Shown: positions 8,560-17,053, counted from the stretch's first letter. The stretch is DNA of 64,000 nucleotides from Ferrovibrio sp. MS7 (GCF_038404985.1 NZ_JBBKBA010000001.1:462001-526000), one strand, 5' to 3'. Program-made: numbers and translations. The notes: generated by a model from the sequence alone, not told the origin.

Positions 8560-8645
8560 GTCATGGCCCGCTTCAGGCGGGCCATCCACGAGTGGATATT
8601 TGCTGAAAACAAACGCGTGGATGCCCTGCCTACGCAGGGCATGAC
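8560..8645. repeat. Palindromic intergenic repeat (GTCATG...CATGAC type)
   Basis: The element opens with GTCATG and closes with CATGAC. It holds two hairpins (ATGGCCCG/CGGGCCAT and ATGCCCTGC/GCAGGGCAT) and an outer pairing of ATCCACG with CGTGGAT. The whole thing can therefore fold as one branched palindrome. A diverged copy is at 45458-45528. It lies between the ligase promoter and the end of the upstream oxidoreductase gene. Confidence 0.75.
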
Positions 8646-8658
8646 GGTTTTTAAGGGG

Positions 8659-9660
8659 TCAGGCGTTGACGTCGATAACCGTGCGGCCGCGGATCTTGCC
8701 GGCGAGAATCTGCGGCGCCAGCTCGAAAATGCTGGATAGCGGCCTGATCTCGGTCATGGCATCCAGCTTGTCCAGCGGCAGGCCCTTGGCGAGCTGCCAC
8801 CAGGCGCGGCGGCGGCGATGGGCCGGCGCCATCACGCTGTCGATGCCGAGCAGGCTGACATTGCGCAGGATGAACGGAAAGACGCTGGACGGCACATCGT
8901 TGCCGCCGGCCATGCCGCAAGCGGCGACCCAGCCGCCATACTGAGTCTGGCTGATGGCGGTGGCGAGCGTCTGGCCGCCGACGCTGTCGATCACGGCGGC
9001 CCAGCGTTCCTTGGCCATCGGCGGGCCCTTGGCGGCGAGTTCGGCGCGGTCGATGAAATCGCTGGCACCGAGCGAGCGCAGATAATCATGGGTATCCGGC
9101 CGGCCGGTGGCGGCCACCACCTTGAAGCCGCGCGAAGCCAGCAGCGCGATGGCCACCGAACCGACGCCGCCGGCCGCGCCCGTCACCAGCACCGGCAAAG
9201 CCTCGGGCCGCGTATCCTTCACCAAGCCAGCATCTTCCAGCGCCATGACGCAGAGCATCGCGGTATAGCCCGCCGTGCCCACCGCCATAGCTTGCGACAG
9301 CGAGAAATTGTCCGGCACCTGCACCAGCCACTCGGATTTCAGCCGCTGGAAACGCGTATAGCCGCCAGACTGGGTTTCCGAGAGGCCATAGCCGTTGACC
9401 AGCACGCGGTCGCCCGGCTTCCAGTCCGGGCTTTGCGATTCCACCACCGTGCCGGCGAGATCGATGCCGGCCACCAGCGGCAGCTTGCGCGCGATGCGGC
9501 CACCGGTCAGCGCCAGGCCATCCTTGTAGTTCACCGTCGAATAGGCCACCTCCACCAGCACGTCATGCTGGGGCAGATCGGCGAGCGTCAATTGCTTGAA
9601 GCCCGCCTTCGGCTTGCCATCGACTTCCTCTATCAGGACGGCACGGAAGCTTTCCGGCAT
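8659..9660 (-). CDS. MDR-family quinone oxidoreductase, acryloyl-CoA reductase (AcuI/YhdH)-like
   Basis: A 333-residue medium-chain dehydrogenase/reductase of the YhdH/AcuI type. The N-terminal NYKDGLALTG motif, PLVAGIDLAGTV, and the nucleotide-binding loop TGAAGGVGSVA (near residue 155) followed by ATGRPD are all diagnostic. Family members reduce acryloyl-CoA or related enoyl-CoA with NADPH and lack the catalytic zinc. The ATG at 9660 (MPESFRAVLIEE) is preferred over a 29-residue upstream extension that would run into the thiolase. It follows the thiolase by seven bases, so the two form an operon that may process CoA esters. Confidence 0.85.
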   Translation of the reverse strand: MPESFRAVLIEEVDGKPKAGFKQLTLADLPQHDVLVEVAYSTVNYKDGLALTGGRIARKLPLVAGIDLAGTVVESQSPDWKPGDRVLVNGYGLSETQSGGYTRFQRLKSEWLVQVPDNFSLSQAMAVGTAGYTAMLCVMALEDAGLVKDTRPEALPVLVTGAAGGVGSVAIALLASRGFKVVAATGRPDTHDYLRSLGASDFIDRAELAAKGPPMAKERWAAVIDSVGGQTLATAISQTQYGGWVAACGMAGGNDVPSSVFPFILRNVSLLGIDSVMAPAHRRRRAWWQLAKGLPLDKLDAMTEIRPLSSIFELAPQILAGKIRGRTVIDVNA

Positions 9661-9667
9661 GGGTACC

Positions 9668-10834
9668 TCAGCGGATCGGTTCGAGGATCGAGACGTAATT
9701 GGCGACGGCGACGCCGCCCATGTTGAATACGCCGCCGATCTTGGCATCCTTTACCTGCAGCGCGCCAGCGGTACCGGAAAGCTGCATCGCCGCCATCACA
9801 TGCATCGACACGCCGGTGGCGCCGATCGGATGGCCCTTGGCCTTGAGGCCGCCCGAAGGGTTGATCGGCAGCTTGCCGTCCTTCTGGGTCCAGCCTTCCA
9901 TGATCGCCTTGGCGCCCTGGCCCGGGGCGGTGAGGCCCATGGCTTCGTATTCGATCAGCTCGGCGATGGTGAAGCAGTCATGGCTCTCGGCGAAGGAAAG
10001 ATCCCACACATTGAGGCCGGCTTCGGCCAGCGCATCGGCCCAGGCCTTGGCCGGACCCTCGAAGGCGATCACGTCGCGCTTCGACATGGGCAGGAAATCC
10101 TGCACATGCTTGGCGGCGCGGAAGGCAATGGCCTTCTGCATGCCCAGCGCGGTCTGCACATCGGTGAGTATCAGGGCGGCGGCACCATCGGACACCATCG
10201 AGCAGTCGGTGCGCTTCAGGCCGCCGACGACATAGGGGTTCTTGTCGGAAACATTGCGGCAGAAGTCATAGCCGAAATCGCGCTGCATATGCGCCAGCGG
10301 ATTGACCGAGCCGTTCTTGTGGTTTTTCGCCGCGATCATCGCGGTGGCATCCGACTGGTCGCCGTATTTCTGGAAATACTTGCTCTGGATGCTGTCGAAC
10401 ACAGCAGCGAAACCGCCCTGGCCGAAGCTCTCTTCCTTGCGGTAGCTGGCCTTGAGCAGGATGTTGCCGACGACATCATTCGGCGCCGAGGTCATCTTCT
10501 CCACGCCGACGCAGAGCACGAAGCGCGCCTTGCGCGCGGCAATCGCCTGCAGGCCCTGGAACACCGCGGCGGTGCCGGTGGCGCAGGCATTCTCAAGCCT
10601 TGTGGCCGGCTTGAAGCGCAGGCCGGGATCGGCCTGCAGCACCAGGGAGGCCGGGAAATCCTGGTCCACCAGGCCGCCGTTGAAGGTACCGAGATAGATC
10701 GCATCGACATCCTTCGGCTCGATGCCGGCATCCTTGATCGCCTGGGTCGCGACCTCGACGATGAGGTCTTCCTGGGTCTTGTCATCCAGCTTGCCGAACT
10801 TGGTATGGCTCCAGCCGACGATGCAGGCGGTCAT
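9668..10834 (-). CDS. Thiolase family protein (acetyl-CoA acetyltransferase, SCP-x type)
   Basis: A 388-residue thiolase. The nucleophilic Cys sits in ENACATGTAAV (near residue 88), the first catalytic His-containing region is SHDCFTIAELIEYEAMG (near 292), and the C-terminal loop is GGLKAKGHPIGATG (near 340). The layout is that of SCP-x/lipid-transfer-type thiolases used in side-chain beta-oxidation or retro-Claisen cleavage. GGAG lies nine bases before the ATG at 10834. Such thiolases often have a DUF35 (Zn-ribbon/OB) partner gene next door; none is present here. It is the first gene of an operon with the AcuI-like gene. Confidence 0.87.
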   Translation of the reverse strand: MTACIVGWSHTKFGKLDDKTQEDLIVEVATQAIKDAGIEPKDVDAIYLGTFNGGLVDQDFPASLVLQADPGLRFKPATRLENACATGTAAVFQGLQAIAARKARFVLCVGVEKMTSAPNDVVGNILLKASYRKEESFGQGGFAAVFDSIQSKYFQKYGDQSDATAMIAAKNHKNGSVNPLAHMQRDFGYDFCRNVSDKNPYVVGGLKRTDCSMVSDGAAALILTDVQTALGMQKAIAFRAAKHVQDFLPMSKRDVIAFEGPAKAWADALAEAGLNVWDLSFAESHDCFTIAELIEYEAMGLTAPGQGAKAIMEGWTQKDGKLPINPSGGLKAKGHPIGATGVSMHVMAAMQLSGTAGALQVKDAKIGGVFNMGGVAVANYVSILEPIR

Positions 10835-10951
10835 GGCGAACTCCTCTCCGTAGATTTTTCCGATAACGCTGTCTGGTTGAGGCAAAAAGTGAGCGCCCGG
10901 AGAGGGGAAGTCAACAGACCCTGAGTGGAAATTCAAACGATTGTTAGGAAA

Positions 10952-11839
10952 TTACTCGTCGTCGCTTTCCGATGCCCCGCCGACCGGCCCTAGCTGGGCC
11001 AGGCGCTGTTCCAGCCGCTTGGTCAGGGCAAACAGGCTGGCCGGGCTGCGGGCGGCGGAAACCGGCCCCAGCAGGGCCACCGGCACCTGGCCCTGGGCAT
11101 AGGGGATTTCCGCCCGTGCCAGGTCGAGCGCGCGCTTGAGCGCCGCCGCTTCCGCCGGCTTGTCGTCGAGGCCCCGGGCGGCCAGGCCGATATCCTCGGC
11201 CAGATCCAGGTTGCTCGCCTTCCAGGCCGGTAGCCGCATGGCGGCGCGCAGGCGGGCCAGCGCGGTGCGGCCATCCTTCTGCTGCGCCAGGCGGAAGGCC
11301 TCGGCGCGCAAGGCCCATTGCGGCCACAGCACATTGGCCTGGGCCGGCGGCACCGGCTGCACCGTCACGCCTTGCGGCAGCAGCCGGGCGACCCAGGGGC
11401 GCGGATCGACCCGCCGGCCATCGAGATAGACTTCCAGGGTGATGTGGTTGGCGACGCCGGGCCAGAGCTGTGCGCCGTCCGCCACCAGGCCGATGGCCTG
11501 GTTGGCCGCCACGGTATCGCCGGGCCGCGCCTTGGCAGCCACGCCGACGAGACGAATGGTCAGCGGTTTTCCGCTATTTTCTACCGTCGCCACCAGGCTC
11601 GGCCAGCCCATCAGGCGCTGCGCCGGCAGGTCGGCGCGCTGGATCGTGGCTGGCCGGGTCAGCGCCAGCGGCAGGCCGGCGACGAAGCCCAGGTCCACCC
11701 CGGTGGGATAGGGAAGCGGGTCTGGCTTGGCCATGCGGGTATCAAAAGCCGGCCAGGAGCCGCGCAGTTCGGCGGCAGACTGGGCATGCAGCGGCGCGGC
11801 TAAAAGCAGCAAAAACAGGGCAAGGACGATTCGGCGCAT
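10952..11839 (-). CDS. Secreted protein with a degenerate M23-peptidase-like region
   Basis: A 295-residue exported protein with signal peptide MRRIVLALFLLLLAAPLHAQ. The middle contains PGDTVAANQAIGLVAD followed by NHITLEVYLDGRRVDPRPWV. This mirrors the end of LytM/M23 domains (GD.V..GQ.IG ... HxHFEV..dG..VDP), but the HxH zinc motif reads HIT, so it is probably not a functional metallopeptidase. The C-terminal third is helical and Ala/Leu/Arg-rich. I chose the ATG at 11839, the start of the signal peptide, over one ten codons earlier. Degenerate LytM proteins often activate amidases, but this is only a suggestion. Confidence 0.55.
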   Translation of the reverse strand: MRRIVLALFLLLLAAPLHAQSAAELRGSWPAFDTRMAKPDPLPYPTGVDLGFVAGLPLALTRPATIQRADLPAQRLMGWPSLVATVENSGKPLTIRLVGVAAKARPGDTVAANQAIGLVADGAQLWPGVANHITLEVYLDGRRVDPRPWVARLLPQGVTVQPVPPAQANVLWPQWALRAEAFRLAQQKDGRTALARLRAAMRLPAWKASNLDLAEDIGLAARGLDDKPAEAAALKRALDLARAEIPYAQGQVPVALLGPVSAARSPASLFALTKRLEQRLAQLGPVGGASESDDE

Positions 11840-11899
11840 GGCGCCAGACTCGCCCAAGCCGCCCATCACGGCAAGCTGGAACCCCGCTGGGTCCTGGCT

Positions 11900-12520
11900 T
11901 TAAGGCGTGCGCGAGGCCGCCGTGACCACGCCGGCCCCGACCAGCAGGGCGCCGCCGGTGCGGTTGACGGCGCGGATCACGCGCGGATTGCCCACCGCCT
12001 GGCGGGCCTTGCCCGCCACCAGGGCATAGCCGGCGGCATTGGCGGTGGCCAGCACCAGGAAGGTGGCCTCGAAAACCAGCATCTGCAGCCAGAAATCCGC
12101 CGCCGGATCGAGGAATTGCGGCAGGAAGGCAACGAAGAAGGTGATGCTCTTGGGGTTCAGCGCCGTCACCAGCCAGGCATGGCCCAGCATCTTCACCGCC
12201 GAGGCGGCATCGCGGCGCGGCTCTGCCTGCAGGGCATCGCCGGCCCGCCACAGCTTGATACCGAGATAGATCAGGTAGGCGGCACCGACCCATTTCAGGA
12301 TGGTGAACACCGTCGCCGAGGCCGCCAGCAGGGCGCCAAGGCCGAGCATCGAAAGCGTCATCGCTGTGAAATCGCCGAGCGCCACGCCGGCCGCCATCGG
12401 CAAAGCCGCACGCCAGCCCTGGCCCAGGGCGTAAGAGACCACCAGCAGCACGGTTGGGCCTGGAATCAGCAGCATCACGGTGGAGGCGGCGGCAAAGGCC
12501 AGCCAAAGTTCAAAGCTCAT
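11900..12520 (-). CDS. LysE/RhtB family translocator
   Basis: A 206-residue inner-membrane exporter of the LysE superfamily. It has six hydrophobic segments, the N-terminal MLLIPGPTVLLVVSYALGQG loop with the conserved PGP, then ALGDFTAM and WVGAAYLIYLGIKLWRAG. These proteins export amino acids such as homoserine, threonine or leucine. AAGGA precedes the ATG at 12520. The gene stands alone between a secreted-protein gene and a repeat-filled spacer, so no substrate is suggested. Confidence 0.88.
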   Translation of the reverse strand: MSFELWLAFAAASTVMLLIPGPTVLLVVSYALGQGWRAALPMAAGVALGDFTAMTLSMLGLGALLAASATVFTILKWVGAAYLIYLGIKLWRAGDALQAEPRRDAASAVKMLGHAWLVTALNPKSITFFVAFLPQFLDPAADFWLQMLVFEATFLVLATANAAGYALVAGKARQAVGNPRVIRAVNRTGGALLVGAGVVTAASRTP

Positions 12521-12610
12521 CGCGGCAATCCTTCAGAATCGATTCGCCTCGTATTAAAGCGACGACCTCGGCAGGAAAACAAGCCGTTTCCCGGCCACGT
12601 AACCATCGGC

Positions 12611-12725
12611 GTCACCCTCGCGAAAGCCCTTCGGGCCCGTGCGCCCACAAACGCCTTCAGCGTTTGCGCGCTTACAGAGGGTCCCATTCAGTTGAAAATG
12701 GGATACCGGCTTTCGCCGGTATGAC
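12611..12725. repeat. Mosaic palindromic intergenic repeat, copy A
   Basis: About 115 bases from GTCACCCTCGCG to CCGGTATGAC, made of several hairpins: a GCCCTTCGGGC module, an AACGCCTTCAGCGTT module, a CCCATTC...GAAAATGGG pairing and an ACCGGCTTTCGCCGGT module. The reverse complement matches copy B (21309-21425) over nearly its full length. It fills most of the 234-base gap between the araC-type gene and the lysE-type gene; nothing else recognisable lies there. Confidence 0.8.
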
Positions 12726-12754
12726 AAGGATAGCTGTTAGCAGCCGCACACCGC

Positions 12755-13717
12755 CTAAAGCCGGCCGCCTTCATGGGCGAGGGCGCGGAATTTGCGCGGT
12801 GACAGACCGAACCGCTGGTGAAACAGCCGGCTGAAATGCGACGAGCTGTTGAAGCCCCAGTCGAAGGCGATATCGGTGATGGTGCGGTGGCGCAGGCCGG
12901 CATCGCCCAGCGCACCGCGCACATGCTCCAGCCGGCGCTGCCAGATCAGTTCGCTGAGCGTGGTCGGCTCATTCTCGAACAGCTTGTGCAGATAGCGTTT
13001 GGAATAGCCGAAATCCGCCGCGATGGCCTCGATGGACAAACCGGGATCGCGCAGGTTTTCCGCCACGAATTGCAGCACCCGCTGCTTCAGCCGGCTGCCC
13101 TCCTCGGCATCCCCCTCCAGCACATGCGCCATGCGGGCGACGCCATCGGCCAGCCGCTCGCCGTAATCCGCGCCCGGCGCCTTCGTCCCCTGGCGCAGGC
13201 CGGCATAGGCTTGCACCAGCAGGTCATAGACCATGCGACCGGCTGGGCTGGAACGATCGAAACGACGCACCGCGACACGCTCGACCTCGAGGCCGAGCCG
13301 GGTAAGTTCATCGCGCGGCAGCAGGATCGCCGCCTGCAGGATGCGGTCTGAATTCGATACCACATAGGTCTGCGTGGTGTCGTAGATGCCCCATTCGCCG
13401 GGCGTGATCACCACCTGGCGGCCGCCCTGCTCGAACCGCGCCGCGCCCTCGATCTGCGCCACGATCTTGACGTAGCCGCGATCATCGCGACGGATCAGGC
13501 GCGGTGTGCGCACCACGCGGTGACGGCTGGCGGCGATACCGCAAATCTTGAGATTGCGGTGCTCGCCGAGATCAAGCCGACCATCGAATTGCGGATCGCC
13601 GAACGTATCCGCCTCCAGCCAGCCGATATGCTCGCGCACGAAGCCGCCCCATAGCTCCAGGCGGTCGGCAATGCCGGTGCCGGCTTCGAAGGCGATGCTA
13701 TGGGCGCGCAGGGCCAT
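12755..13717 (-). CDS. AraC family transcriptional regulator
   Basis: A 320-residue regulator. The N-terminal ~190 residues form an AraC-binding-like (cupin-type) sensor domain (CGIAASRHRVVRT... GEWGIYDTTQTY), as in FeaR-type activators of aromatic amine or acid catabolism. The C-terminal ~110 residues carry two helix-turn-helices: LSIEAIAADFGYSKRYLHKLF and ITDIAFDWGFNSSSHFSRLF, then FGLSPRKFR. It is transcribed divergently from the Liv-type ABC operon across 267 bases containing two inverted repeats. It is thus a likely local activator of that operon. Confidence 0.88.
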   Translation of the reverse strand: MALRAHSIAFEAGTGIADRLELWGGFVREHIGWLEADTFGDPQFDGRLDLGEHRNLKICGIAASRHRVVRTPRLIRRDDRGYVKIVAQIEGAARFEQGGRQVVITPGEWGIYDTTQTYVVSNSDRILQAAILLPRDELTRLGLEVERVAVRRFDRSSPAGRMVYDLLVQAYAGLRQGTKAPGADYGERLADGVARMAHVLEGDAEEGSRLKQRVLQFVAENLRDPGLSIEAIAADFGYSKRYLHKLFENEPTTLSELIWQRRLEHVRGALGDAGLRHRTITDIAFDWGFNSSSHFSRLFHQRFGLSPRKFRALAHEGGRL

Positions 13718-13784
13718 GGCGGCTGGCGGCTCCTCCCGAGGTTCTTTTCTGTGTCGATCCTACCAGGGCAGGCTCTCGAATAAT

Positions 13785-13800
13785 AGTTGGAGATCAAACT
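13785..13800. promoter_or_regulatory. Inverted repeat operator, copy 1 (MarR-type candidate)
   Basis: AGTTGGAGATCAAACT is a 7-2-7 inverted repeat with one mismatch. It matches the reverse complement of the perfect repeat at 25565-25580 (AGTTTGAGATCAAACT) at 15 of 16 positions, and the CTCGA, TAATAG and trailing G flanks also match. It lies 68 bases upstream of the araC-type start and 185 bases before the ABC binding-protein gene. A dimeric regulator, possibly the MarR protein at 28581, may bind both copies. Confidence 0.55.
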
Positions 13801-13865
13801 GAAGCAGCGGATTTTGCGCCGCAGCATGTATCGTCCGCGCCCGATTAGTTCGCCTACACACGAAT

Positions 13866-13888
13866 TGAACAAGCGTAACGCTTGTTCA
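13866..13888. promoter_or_regulatory. Perfect 10-bp inverted repeat upstream of the ABC operon
   Basis: TGAACAAGCG (13866-13875) and CGCTTGTTCA (13879-13888) form a perfect inverted repeat around TAA. It lies 96 bases upstream of the ABC binding-protein ATG in the araC/ABC divergent region. It is not followed by a T-run, so it is more likely an operator than a terminator. It differs in sequence from the repeat at 13785-13800, suggesting a second regulator. Confidence 0.5.
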
Positions 13889-13984
13889 CTCTCGGGCAAG
13901 AACGCGGGCTTGGCGATCTCTAACATCACCCGCGGCAGAACCGTTGGCACGCAACCGACCGACGGGCTTCAAGGAGGAAACATC

Positions 13985-15190
13985 ATGCGATCCATGTTGA
14001 GGGGTGTGGCCGCGCTGGCATTGAGCGTGGCCCTGGGCCTCGCCGCACAGGCGGCTTTGGCACAGGACAAGATCAAGGTCGGCTGGGCGATTTCCAAAAC
14101 CGGCCCCAATGCCGGCGGCGCCAACATCACCCAGATTCCGAATTACCTGCTCTGGGTGAAGGAAGTGAACGACAAGGGCGGCCTGCTGGTAGGCGGCAAG
14201 CGCATTCCGCTGGAGGTCATCGAATACGACGACCGCTCGAATTCGGAAGAAGCGGTGCGCGCGGTCGAGCGCCTGATCACCCAGGACAAGGTCGACCTGC
14301 TGTTCCCGCCCTGGGGCACCGGCCTGAACCTGGCGGTCGGCCCGGTCTTCAACAAATACGGCTATCCGCAGCTTGCCTTCTCCGCCGTGACCGACCGCGC
14401 GCCGGAACTGGTGAAGCGTTGGCCAAACAGCTTCTGGCTGCTCGGCACCAGCAAGCAGTATGTCGATGCCCTGGTCGAGTTGCTGACCAAGATGCGCGGC
14501 GAAGGCAAGATCAACGCCAACGTGGCGATGCTCTCGATTGCCGATGGTTTCGGCATCGACCTGTCGAAGGCGGCGCGCGAGGGCTTCGAGAAGGCCGGCT
14601 TCAAGCTGATCTACGACAAGAGCTATCCCATCGGCACCCAGGACATGGCGCCGCTGGTCGGCGAGGCGCAGCGTTCCGGCGCCGATACCTTCGTCGCCTT
14701 CTCCTATCCGCCGGATACCGTGGCGCTGAGCGACCAGTCGAAGATCGCCAATTACGCGCCCAAGGTGATGTTCCTCGGCGTCGGTGTCGGCTTCCCGCTC
14801 TATCCGCAGAAATACGGCACCAATACCGAAGGCATCCTGTCGCTCGGTGGCTGGTCGGCGGACAATGCCGCCACGGCGGAATACCGCAAGAAGCATGTGG
14901 CGATGCATGGCCGCGACCCGGATTACTGGGGCAGCCAGGTCGGCTATTCCTCGCTACAGATGCTGGAACAGTCTATCGAGCGCGTTGGCAAGATCGACCG
15001 CGCCGCGATCATCAAGGAACTGCAGACCGGCACGTTCGATACCGTGCTGGGCAAGATGAAGCTGGTGGATAACATGCCGAAGGATGCCTACTGGTTCATC
15101 GGCCAGTGGCAGAACGGCTTCTTCACTGGCGTCGCGCCGCAGCGGCCGGGCGTTGCTGCCGTGAAGCTGCCGAAGGCGCCCTGGCAGTAA
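13985..15190 (+). CDS. Branched-chain-amino-acid-type ABC transporter, periplasmic substrate-binding protein
   Basis: A 401-residue periplasmic binding protein of the LivK/Peripla_BP_6 family. It has a signal peptide MRSMLRGVAALALSVALGLA ending at AQAALAQ. The mature start KIKVGWAISKTGPNAGG, the EVIEYDDRSNSEEAVRAVERL segment and the LLFPPWGTG loop are standard. GGAGG lies eight bases before the ATG at 13985. Relatives of this subgroup are often linked to aromatic-acid uptake as well as amino acids. The downstream ALDH, SDR and cupin genes make an aromatic ligand plausible, but the sequence does not prove it. Confidence 0.88.
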   Translation: MRSMLRGVAALALSVALGLAAQAALAQDKIKVGWAISKTGPNAGGANITQIPNYLLWVKEVNDKGGLLVGGKRIPLEVIEYDDRSNSEEAVRAVERLITQDKVDLLFPPWGTGLNLAVGPVFNKYGYPQLAFSAVTDRAPELVKRWPNSFWLLGTSKQYVDALVELLTKMRGEGKINANVAMLSIADGFGIDLSKAAREGFEKAGFKLIYDKSYPIGTQDMAPLVGEAQRSGADTFVAFSYPPDTVALSDQSKIANYAPKVMFLGVGVGFPLYPQKYGTNTEGILSLGGWSADNAATAEYRKKHVAMHGRDPDYWGSQVGYSSLQMLEQSIERVGKIDRAAIIKELQTGTFDTVLGKMKLVDNMPKDAYWFIGQWQNGFFTGVAPQRPGVAAVKLPKAPWQ

Positions 15191-15195
15191 CCCCC

Positions 15196-15240
15196 AATCC
15201 CCGGGGCGGCGCCATGGCGTGGCCCCGGGGATTTTCTTTC
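15196..15240 (+). terminator. Intra-operon hairpin after the binding-protein gene
   Basis: AATCCCCGGGGC (15196-15207) pairs perfectly with GCCCCGGGGATT (15222-15233) over a 14-base loop, followed by TTCTTTC. It starts five bases after the binding-protein stop. It probably acts as a partial terminator or 3' stabiliser that keeps binding-protein mRNA in excess over the permease mRNA. Confidence 0.65.
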
Positions 15241-15257
15241 AGTAGGTAGCCTTATCC

Positions 15258-16130
15258 ATGCTTTTCGATGCGCTGATCACCGGCGTGACGCTGGGCGGCA
15301 TGTATGCGCTGGTCGCACTCGGGCTGACGCTGCAATACGGCGTCGCGCGCATCATGAATCTTTCCTACGGCGAAACCCTGGTGGCGGCTTCCTTCGCCGC
15401 CATGGCGCTCTATACCGGCGCCGCCGTCAATCCACTGCTCGGCTTGGCTGTCGTTGTACCCGCCGCCGCCGGGATAAGCTGGCTGATCTATCGCTTCCTG
15501 CTCACCCCGCTGGTGCGGCGCGCCAAGAGCCGCGACGCGCTGGAAGTGGATAGCATCCTAGCCACCTTCGGCCTGCTATTCGTGATCCAGGGCGTGATGC
15601 TGGCGATCTTCGGCGGCGCCTATTTCTCCTATGCCTTCCTCGCCGTGCCGGTGCAGGTCTTCGGCACCGTAATCGCCGCCAACCGCCTGCTGGCACTCGG
15701 CTTCGCCCTGGTGATCGGCCTCGGCCTGTGGCTTGGCCTCACCCGCACCCGCACCGGCACCGCCTTGCGCGCCGTCGCCGTCGATCCCAACGCGGCACAG
15801 CTTGTCGCCATCGACGTGCGCGCCATGGCGGCGGCGGCCTTCGCACTCGGCGGCGGCCTGGTGGCGTCCGGCGGCGTGCTGACCTCGATGTTCCTCACCT
15901 TCAACGCCAATATCGGCGTGGTCTTCACCATGAAGGCGCTGATCGTGGTGATCATGGGCGGGGTAGGCAACCTGCTTGGCTGCCTGGTCGCCGGCCTGAT
16001 CCTCGGCCTCACCGAAACCCTGGTCGCCACCCTGATCGATCCCGGCCTGACGCTGGCCGCCACCTACACGCTGTTCCTCGCCATCCTGCTGCTCAGGCCG
16101 CAGGGGCTGTTCGGCGGAGCGCGGCGATGA
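15258..16130 (+). CDS. LivH-type ABC transporter permease
   Basis: A 290-residue inner-membrane permease of the LivH family. The N-terminus LFDALITGVTLGGMYALVALGLTLQYGVARIMNLSYGE is split by helices but carries the characteristic NLSYGE cytoplasmic turn. The C-terminal region has FTMKALIVVIMGGVGNLLG, the EAA-like contact with the ATPase. About eight hydrophobic segments are visible. It overlaps the next permease gene by four bases (ATGA), indicating translational coupling within the operon. Confidence 0.9.
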   Translation: MLFDALITGVTLGGMYALVALGLTLQYGVARIMNLSYGETLVAASFAAMALYTGAAVNPLLGLAVVVPAAAGISWLIYRFLLTPLVRRAKSRDALEVDSILATFGLLFVIQGVMLAIFGGAYFSYAFLAVPVQVFGTVIAANRLLALGFALVIGLGLWLGLTRTRTGTALRAVAVDPNAAQLVAIDVRAMAAAAFALGGGLVASGGVLTSMFLTFNANIGVVFTMKALIVVIMGGVGNLLGCLVAGLILGLTETLVATLIDPGLTLAATYTLFLAILLLRPQGLFGGARR

Positions 16131-17053
16131 CCATGCGTCTCGCGCTTGGCGGCCTCGCCGCGCTCATTGCCATCGCCGGCCTCGCCCTGCTGCCGCAATA
16201 TTTGAGCGGCTACGGCCTGTCACTCGCCATCGGCATCTTGAACTACACCGTGCTGGCCACCGCCTGGGCGCTGTTCTCCGGCCCGACGCGCTATGTCTCG
16301 CTCGCCACTGTCGCCTTCTTCGGCATCGGCGCCTATACCGTGGCAGTGCTGGGCGAGGTGCTGGCCTGGCCGCTGGTGCTGCTGATCGCGCTTGGCATCG
16401 GTGTGGCCGTGGCCCTGCTGGTCGGGCTTTCGACCTTGCGGCTTTCCGGCGTCTATTTCGTCATCTTCACCTTCGGCCTCGCCGAACTTATCCGCCAGCT
16501 CGTCACCTGGTTCGAGGTCAACAAGACGCGCACGCTTGGCCGCTATGTCTTTGTCGATATCAGCCAGACCCAGATCTACTGGCAGCTCTTGGTACTTGCA
16601 GTGCTGGTCTTCCTCGCCGGCTTCCTGATCCAGCGCTCGCGCCTCGGCCTCGCCCTGCGGGTGATCGGCGACGACGAGATGGTGGCGCGCCATGTCGGCA
16701 TCGACACCACGCGCGCCAAGGTGCTGCTGTTCGCCTTCTCCGCCAGTTTCATGACGCTGGCCGGCGCGGTGATGGCGCCGCGCTGGACCTATATCGACCC
16801 GGCCATCGCCTTCAATCCCGTGCTGTCCTTCCAGGTGCTGATCATGGCCCTGCTTGGCGGCGTGCACCGGCTCTATGGTCCGCTGCTTGGCGTGGTGCCG
16901 CTCACGCTGCTGTTCGAATACCTGCTGGCGCGGTTCCCGAACCATTTCTCCATCCTGATCGGGCTGGCCTTCATGGTCATCGTCTATGCCATCCCGCAGG
17001 GCGTGGTCGGGCTGATCGAAAAGCTGCGGGTGAAGCGGGAGGCGAAACAATGA
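16127..17053 (+). CDS. LivM-type ABC transporter permease
   Basis: A 308-residue second permease of the same transporter. It has N-terminal hydrophobic helices (LGGLAALIAIAGLALLPQYL), the LivM-type SLATVAFFGIGAYTVAVL segment, the LRLSGVYFVIFTFGLAELIRQL run and a FQVLIMALLGGVHRLYGPLLG coupling region. I start it at the ATG at 16127, which overlaps the stop of the LivH gene; the longer open frame upstream is an out-of-frame shadow of that gene. It overlaps the LivG gene by four bases. Confidence 0.9.
   Translation: MTMRLALGGLAALIAIAGLALLPQYLSGYGLSLAIGILNYTVLATAWALFSGPTRYVSLATVAFFGIGAYTVAVLGEVLAWPLVLLIALGIGVAVALLVGLSTLRLSGVYFVIFTFGLAELIRQLVTWFEVNKTRTLGRYVFVDISQTQIYWQLLVLAVLVFLAGFLIQRSRLGLALRVIGDDEMVARHVGIDTTRAKVLLFAFSASFMTLAGAVMAPRWTYIDPAIAFNPVLSFQVLIMALLGGVHRLYGPLLGVVPLTLLFEYLLARFPNHFSILIGLAFMVIVYAIPQGVVGLIEKLRVKREAKQ

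Noticed and set aside
10835-10951. A TTGACT -35 promoter for the thiolase operon (near 10908)
   Set aside because: The hexamer on the minus strand is good but no acceptable -10 lies 16-18 bases downstream.
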